Source: Herbiconiux sp. (GTDB lineage: Bacteria; Actinomycetota; Actinomycetes; Actinomycetales; Microbacteriaceae). From it: a DNA stretch of 64,000 nt. The first letter of the stretch is position 1; each line of letters opens with the position of its first letter. The notes under the pieces were generated by a model. It had not been told where the DNA came from. It ran no database searches and saw only the letters and a program-made list of their open reading frames with translations. The position numbers and the translations under genes were made by a program. The stretch spans positions 49,396-113,395 of the forward strand of contig NZ_JAHFUW010000006.1 in the NCBI RefSeq assembly GCF_023264855.1, read 5' to 3'. Shown here in pieces: positions 60,513-64,000 of the stretch.

Positions 60513-61802
60513 ATGGAGACCGCCGCATCGATCGTGCGCCCGCGCCTGCGCGTGGTCGGCGGCGTGTGCGCGGGAACCGCCGCGCATCTCGGTGCGCCGG
60601 TCGCGGTGGTGCGCACGGCGGCCGTGCTGCTGGCGCTCTGCGGCGGGGCCGGCCTGCTGCTCTATGCCTGGCTGTGGGCGGCGACGCCCGTGGCGGAGGC
60701 CGAACGGGATCCTCTCCTGCGTGCGAGCCTCACGGCGCCGGGGGCCCCGCCCCGCGCCGACGACGGCCGGGAGGACGGCGTGAGCGCCGAGCAGCTGCGC
60801 CGAGCCCCCGTCACCGAGATCCTGCTGGGTCTCGCGCTGATCGGCGCGGGCGGTGCGCTCGTGGCGAGCCGGCTCGGGATGGAGGTGCCGCTCGCGGTCG
60901 TGATCCCCGGCATCGTGGTGCTCGCGGGCGTCGCGCTGGCCTGGCGGCAGTTCGCCGACCTGCGGGCGGGCGCCGCCGCCACGGCGCCGACCCTCGTGGT
61001 GCGCTCGCTCGGCGCACTCGTGCTCGTGGCCACGGGCATCCTGCTGTTCTTCATCACCGGCGAGACCCCGAACGTGTGGACCGTCGTGGTGGCCGCCGTC
61101 TCGGTGCTGCTGGGCGTGGGACTCGTGGCACTGCCCTGGGTGGTGCGGCTCTCCCGCGATCTCGGCGCGGAGCGGGCCGCGCACGAGCGCGCGAACGAGC
61201 GGGCCGAGATCGCCGCGCACCTGCACGACTCCGTGCTGCAGACGCTTGCGCTCATCCAGCAGAAGGCTGGGCCGCAGAGCGAGGCGGCGCGGCTCGCCCG
61301 CGCCCAGGAGCGGGAACTGCGCGACTGGCTGTTCGACACCGTGCCGGCAGACGACCGCGATCTCGCGAGCGAGCTGCGCCGGATCGCCGATCTGATCGAG
61401 CAGGACCACGCGGTGCGCTTCGAGGTCGTGACGGTGGGGCCGTCGGTGCCGGCGCCCGAGAGTCTGCTCGCGGCGGGTCGCGAAGCGATGCTCAACGCCG
61501 CGCGGCATGCGGGCGGAGACGTCTCGGTGTTCCTCGAGGTGGGCCTCGTCGAACGGAGCCGGCCCGAGGTGGTCAGGCACCGGATCGACCTCATCGTCAC
61601 CGACCGCGGACCGGGCATGAGCCTGGACGCCATCCCGGCCGACCGGCTGGGCGTGCGCGAGTCGATCATCGGTCGCCTGGCGCGCGCGGGTGGCACCGCC
61701 GTCATCGCCCCGGGGCGCGGCGGCACCGGCACCGAGGTGCGGCTGAGCCTGCCCGTCAGCGAAGAACACCCCGCCGCCGATCCAGGAACGGACCAGCCAT
61801 GA
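60513..61802 (+). CDS. PspC-domain sensor histidine kinase
   Basis: 429 residues. N-terminal PspC domain (RLRVVGGVCAGTAAHLGAPV) with helices. A NarL/LiaS-type kinase module follows: phospho-acceptor His in EIAAHLHDSVLQTLALIQQK, N-box AGREAMLNAARHAGG, and ATP lid regions DRGPGMSLDAIPADRLGVRE and GTGTEVRLSLP. It signals to the coupled LuxR-type regulator (ATGA-type overlap at 61799). A PspC domain on the kinase itself suggests that it senses the membrane state or the partner PspC protein. Confidence 0.9.
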   Translation: METAASIVRPRLRVVGGVCAGTAAHLGAPVAVVRTAAVLLALCGGAGLLLYAWLWAATPVAEAERDPLLRASLTAPGAPPRADDGREDGVSAEQLRRAPVTEILLGLALIGAGGALVASRLGMEVPLAVVIPGIVVLAGVALAWRQFADLRAGAAATAPTLVVRSLGALVLVATGILLFFITGETPNVWTVVVAAVSVLLGVGLVALPWVVRLSRDLGAERAAHERANERAEIAAHLHDSVLQTLALIQQKAGPQSEAARLARAQERELRDWLFDTVPADDRDLASELRRIADLIEQDHAVRFEVVTVGPSVPAPESLLAAGREAMLNAARHAGGDVSVFLEVGLVERSRPEVVRHRIDLIVTDRGPGMSLDAIPADRLGVRESIIGRLARAGGTAVIAPGRGGTGTEVRLSLPVSEEHPAADPGTDQP

Positions 61803-62452
61803 CCGCCCTGCGAATCGCCATCGTCGACGACCACTCGATCTTCCGATCGGGCCTTCGTGCCGACCTCGACCCGGCCCTGGACGTGGTGGGCGAGGCCGCC
61901 ACGGTCGACGAGGCGATCGCGCTCGTGGAGGCGGTGCAGCCCCGCGTGGTGCTGCTCGACGTGCACCTTCCCGGGGGACGTGGCGGGGGCGGTGCGGAGG
62001 TCATCCAGCGCTCCGCCGCCTCGTCGCCGAGCACGCTCTTCCTGGCGTTGAGCGTGTCGGATGCCGCCGACGACGTGGTGCGCGTCATCCGCGCCGGCGC
62101 TCGCGGCTACATCACCAAGAGCTCCTCGGGCGCCGAGGTGTCGGAGGCGGCGCGGCGGGTGGCCGAGGGCGACGCCGTGTTCTCACCCCGGCTGGCCGGT
62201 TTCGTGCTCGACGCGTTCGGCGCGGCGGCGGGCGAGACGGCTGCCGCGCACGACGAGCTCGACCGGCTCTCGCAGCGCGAGCAGGAGGTGATGCGCCTGA
62301 TCGCCCGCGGCTACTCGTACCGCGAGGTGGCGACAGAGCTCTACATCTCGGTGAAGACGGTCGAGACGCACGTCTCCTCGGTGCTGCGCAAGCTGCAGCT
62401 CTCGAACCGCCACGAGCTCACGGCCTGGGCCCTGGAGCGCAAGCTGCTGTGA
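61799..62452 (+). CDS. LuxR/NarL-type response regulator
   Basis: 217 residues. Receiver domain with acidic pair (VDDHSIFRSGL) and phospho-acceptor Asp in VVLLDVHLPGG, then LSVSDAADD and Lys in ITKSSSGAE. The C-terminal LuxR HTH (LSQREQEVMRLIARGYSYRE, LYISVKTVETHVSSVLRKLQ) binds DNA. The receiver has a Gly insertion (GGRGGGGAEV) after the phospho-acceptor loop. Overlaps the kinase stop, so the pair is made together. Confidence 0.93.
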   Translation: MTALRIAIVDDHSIFRSGLRADLDPALDVVGEAATVDEAIALVEAVQPRVVLLDVHLPGGRGGGGAEVIQRSAASSPSTLFLALSVSDAADDVVRVIRAGARGYITKSSSGAEVSEAARRVAEGDAVFSPRLAGFVLDAFGAAAGETAAAHDELDRLSQREQEVMRLIARGYSYREVATELYISVKTVETHVSSVLRKLQLSNRHELTAWALERKLL

Positions 62453-62554
62453 GCGGCAGCGGCGTCCCACTTTGAGACGCCCCCGGCATCCGGAACCCAC
62501 CGATCGGTAGCGTGAAATCGACGACGATGTCGAGGAGAACGTGGAGCCGGATCG

Positions 62555-64000
62555 ATGACGACCAGTACTGCAGAGACGATCACCGAGGTCATGGCCGCCG
62601 GCGGGCGCCCCCCGGGCAGCCGCCGTGAGATCACGATCATCGACACCACGCTGCGCGACGCGCACCAGAGCCTGTGGGCCACCCGGATGCGCACCGAGCA
62701 CATCGTGCAGCTGGCGCCCGACTTCGACAAGGTCGGTTTCGCGCAAGTCGACCTCGTGGCGCCGATCCAGTTCGACGTCGCCGTGCGCTACCTCAAAGAA
62801 GACCCGTGGGAGCGGGTGCGCCTGGCGCACCAGAACGCGCCGAACTCCGTCTTCCGCACGCTGATCCGCTCGAAGAACCTCGCCGCCTTCGACTTTCTCG
62901 CCGACGACGTGATCGAGGCCTGGGTCGAGCGGATGTTCGCCAACGGCTTCCGGGTGATCGGCGCCTTCGACGGACTCAACGACGTCGGCAACATCGCCGG
63001 CGGCCTCATCCGGGCCAAGGAGCTGGGTGCTTCCACCTTCGGCGCCGTCTCGTTCTGCGAGAGCCCCGTGCACACCGACGAACTCTTCGTGGCCAAGGCG
63101 ATCGAGCTGATCGAGAGGGCGGATGTCGACGCCATCATGCTCAAAGACGCGGGCGGTCTGCTCACGCCCGACCGCATCCGTACCCTCGTGCCTGCCCTCA
63201 AGGCCGTGATCGGCGACCGTTCGCTCGAGATCCACAGCCACTGCCTCACCGGGCTCGCCCCGCTGGTGTACCTCGAGGCCGTCGAACTCGGGGCGGATGC
63301 TCTGCACACCTCGATCGCGCCGATGGCCAACGGGGCCGCCCAGCCGGCGACCCAGGACATCGTCAGCGACCTGCGCGCGCTCGGCTACGTGGTGAACGTC
63401 GACGACGAGCGGATCGAGACGATCTCGCAGCAGCTGATCGCCATCGCCGAGGCCGAGGACAAGCCGGTCGGGCATCCGGTCGCCTACAACGGCCTGCACT
63501 TCATGCATCAGCTGCCGGGCGGGATGCTGTCGAACTTCCACTCGCAGCTCGCGACCGCCGGGCTGTCGCACCGCTTCACCGAGCTGCTCTACGAAGTGGC
63601 GCGGGTGCGCGAGGAGCTGGCGTTCCCGATCATGATCACACCGTTCGCGCAGTTCGTGGGAACCCAGGCCGTGATGAACGTCATCTCGGGCGAGCGCTAC
63701 AAGCTCGTGCCGAACGAGATCAAGAAGTACGCGCTCGGGTACTACGGCGAACTGCTCGGGCCGATCGCGCCCGAGGTGCTCGAGAAGATCATCGCGAACG
63801 GCTCGTCCACCATCCCGCTCGTGCCCGCGCCGATCGAGCCGATGCTGCCCGACCTCCGCCGCCGCTATCCCGACGAGAGCATCGACCTGCTCTTGCTGCG
63901 CGCGATGTTCGCCGGATCGCAGGTCGACGAGATGCTGCGCACCGTCGCAGCCGGCGGCAACCCCGACGAGGTCTACGGTCCCATCCTCGGCCTCGTGAAA
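62555..64000 (+). CDS. Biotin-dependent carboxyltransferase (methylmalonyl-CoA carboxyltransferase 5S / PYC-OadA type), 3' end outside window
   Basis: 482 codons seen, open at the window edge. HMGL-like TIM barrel with metal/substrate motifs IDTTLRDAHQSLWATRM, MLKDAGGLLTPDRI and EIHSHCLTGLAPLVYLEAVE. A conserved carboxylase domain follows (VPNEIKKYALGYYGELLGPI). It transfers a carboxyl group between biotin and an acyl or keto acid such as pyruvate/oxaloacetate. ATG 62555 after ggagccgg. Biotin carrier and partner subunits should lie beyond the window. Follows the stress module after a 102-base gap with a GGCGTC/GACGCC stem. Confidence 0.9.
   Translation, partial: MTTSTAETITEVMAAGGRPPGSRREITIIDTTLRDAHQSLWATRMRTEHIVQLAPDFDKVGFAQVDLVAPIQFDVAVRYLKEDPWERVRLAHQNAPNSVFRTLIRSKNLAAFDFLADDVIEAWVERMFANGFRVIGAFDGLNDVGNIAGGLIRAKELGASTFGAVSFCESPVHTDELFVAKAIELIERADVDAIMLKDAGGLLTPDRIRTLVPALKAVIGDRSLEIHSHCLTGLAPLVYLEAVELGADALHTSIAPMANGAAQPATQDIVSDLRALGYVVNVDDERIETISQQLIAIAEAEDKPVGHPVAYNGLHFMHQLPGGMLSNFHSQLATAGLSHRFTELLYEVARVREELAFPIMITPFAQFVGTQAVMNVISGERYKLVPNEIKKYALGYYGELLGPIAPEVLEKIIANGSSTIPLVPAPIEPMLPDLRRRYPDESIDLLLLRAMFAGSQVDEMLRTVAAGGNPDEVYGPILGLVK

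Overview
The window is GC-rich chromosomal DNA from an actinobacterium. Three things point to Microbacteriaceae or a close relative: the frequent GGATGC/GCATCCG words, a DUF222/HNH gene, and surface proteins ending in LAxTG-type sorting signals. This placement is an inference from sequence style; there is no rRNA to confirm it. I saw no rRNA, tRNA, CRISPR array, integrase or transposase.

Region 1 (1-12.4 kb) is one long plus-strand catabolic gene set. It holds an RbsA/RbsC-type sugar ABC transporter, two short-chain dehydrogenases, an ACMSD-like amidohydrolase with a stand-alone NifU-like CxxC protein, a PRISE-type reductase, a split transketolase, a PfkB kinase, an aldehyde dehydrogenase, an ABM-fold monooxygenase-like protein and an epimerase-like protein. 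Many neighbours overlap by four bases (ATGA/GTGA), so translation is probably coupled. A palindrome sits in the only sizeable gap, before the transketolase. The substrate is unknown. Carbohydrate uptake, oxidation, phosphorylation and two-carbon transfer are all represented, but the set matches no pathway I can name with confidence.

Region 2 (12.4-33.7 kb) is mixed. It has a secreted subtilase-like protein with an unusual catalytic set, a membrane protein, an MFS exporter divergent from a LysR regulator, a frameshifted VOC gene, DNA polymerase IV, a 2H phosphoesterase and a sortase-anchored lamin-tail/phytase-like protein. Next is a redox cluster: two aldo-keto reductases divergent from an alcohol dehydrogenase, a cupin and a DUF2255 protein, with an MmyB-type regulator downstream. 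A DUF222/HNH protein and divergent APC and GntP permeases close the region.

Region 3 (33.7-39.1 kb) looks like nucleoside or purine salvage: an amidohydrolase/deaminase, a two-domain VOC protein, a BMP-family lipoprotein with no transporter partners in view, and a nucleoside-hydrolase homologue whose metal-binding aspartates are largely replaced.

Region 4 (39.1-45.4 kb) holds a giant surface protein made of three seven-bladed YVTN propellers, each followed by an Ig-like domain. It is coupled to a 14-TM MFS exporter and preceded by a perfect 18-bp palindrome.

Region 5 (45.4-54.7 kb) is a patch of small, mostly unrecognised genes with clear decay: a frameshifted duplicated-repeat gene, a CWB2 remnant and a nonsense-split membrane gene. 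It also has a divergent pair of ribbon-helix-helix genes with a palindromic operator.

Region 6 (54.8-64 kb) has an MFS transporter ending at a perfect hairpin terminator, a papain-like protein of unknown role, a PspC-domain envelope-stress module (PspC protein, PspC-fused histidine kinase, LuxR-type regulator) and the start of a biotin-dependent carboxyltransferase gene.
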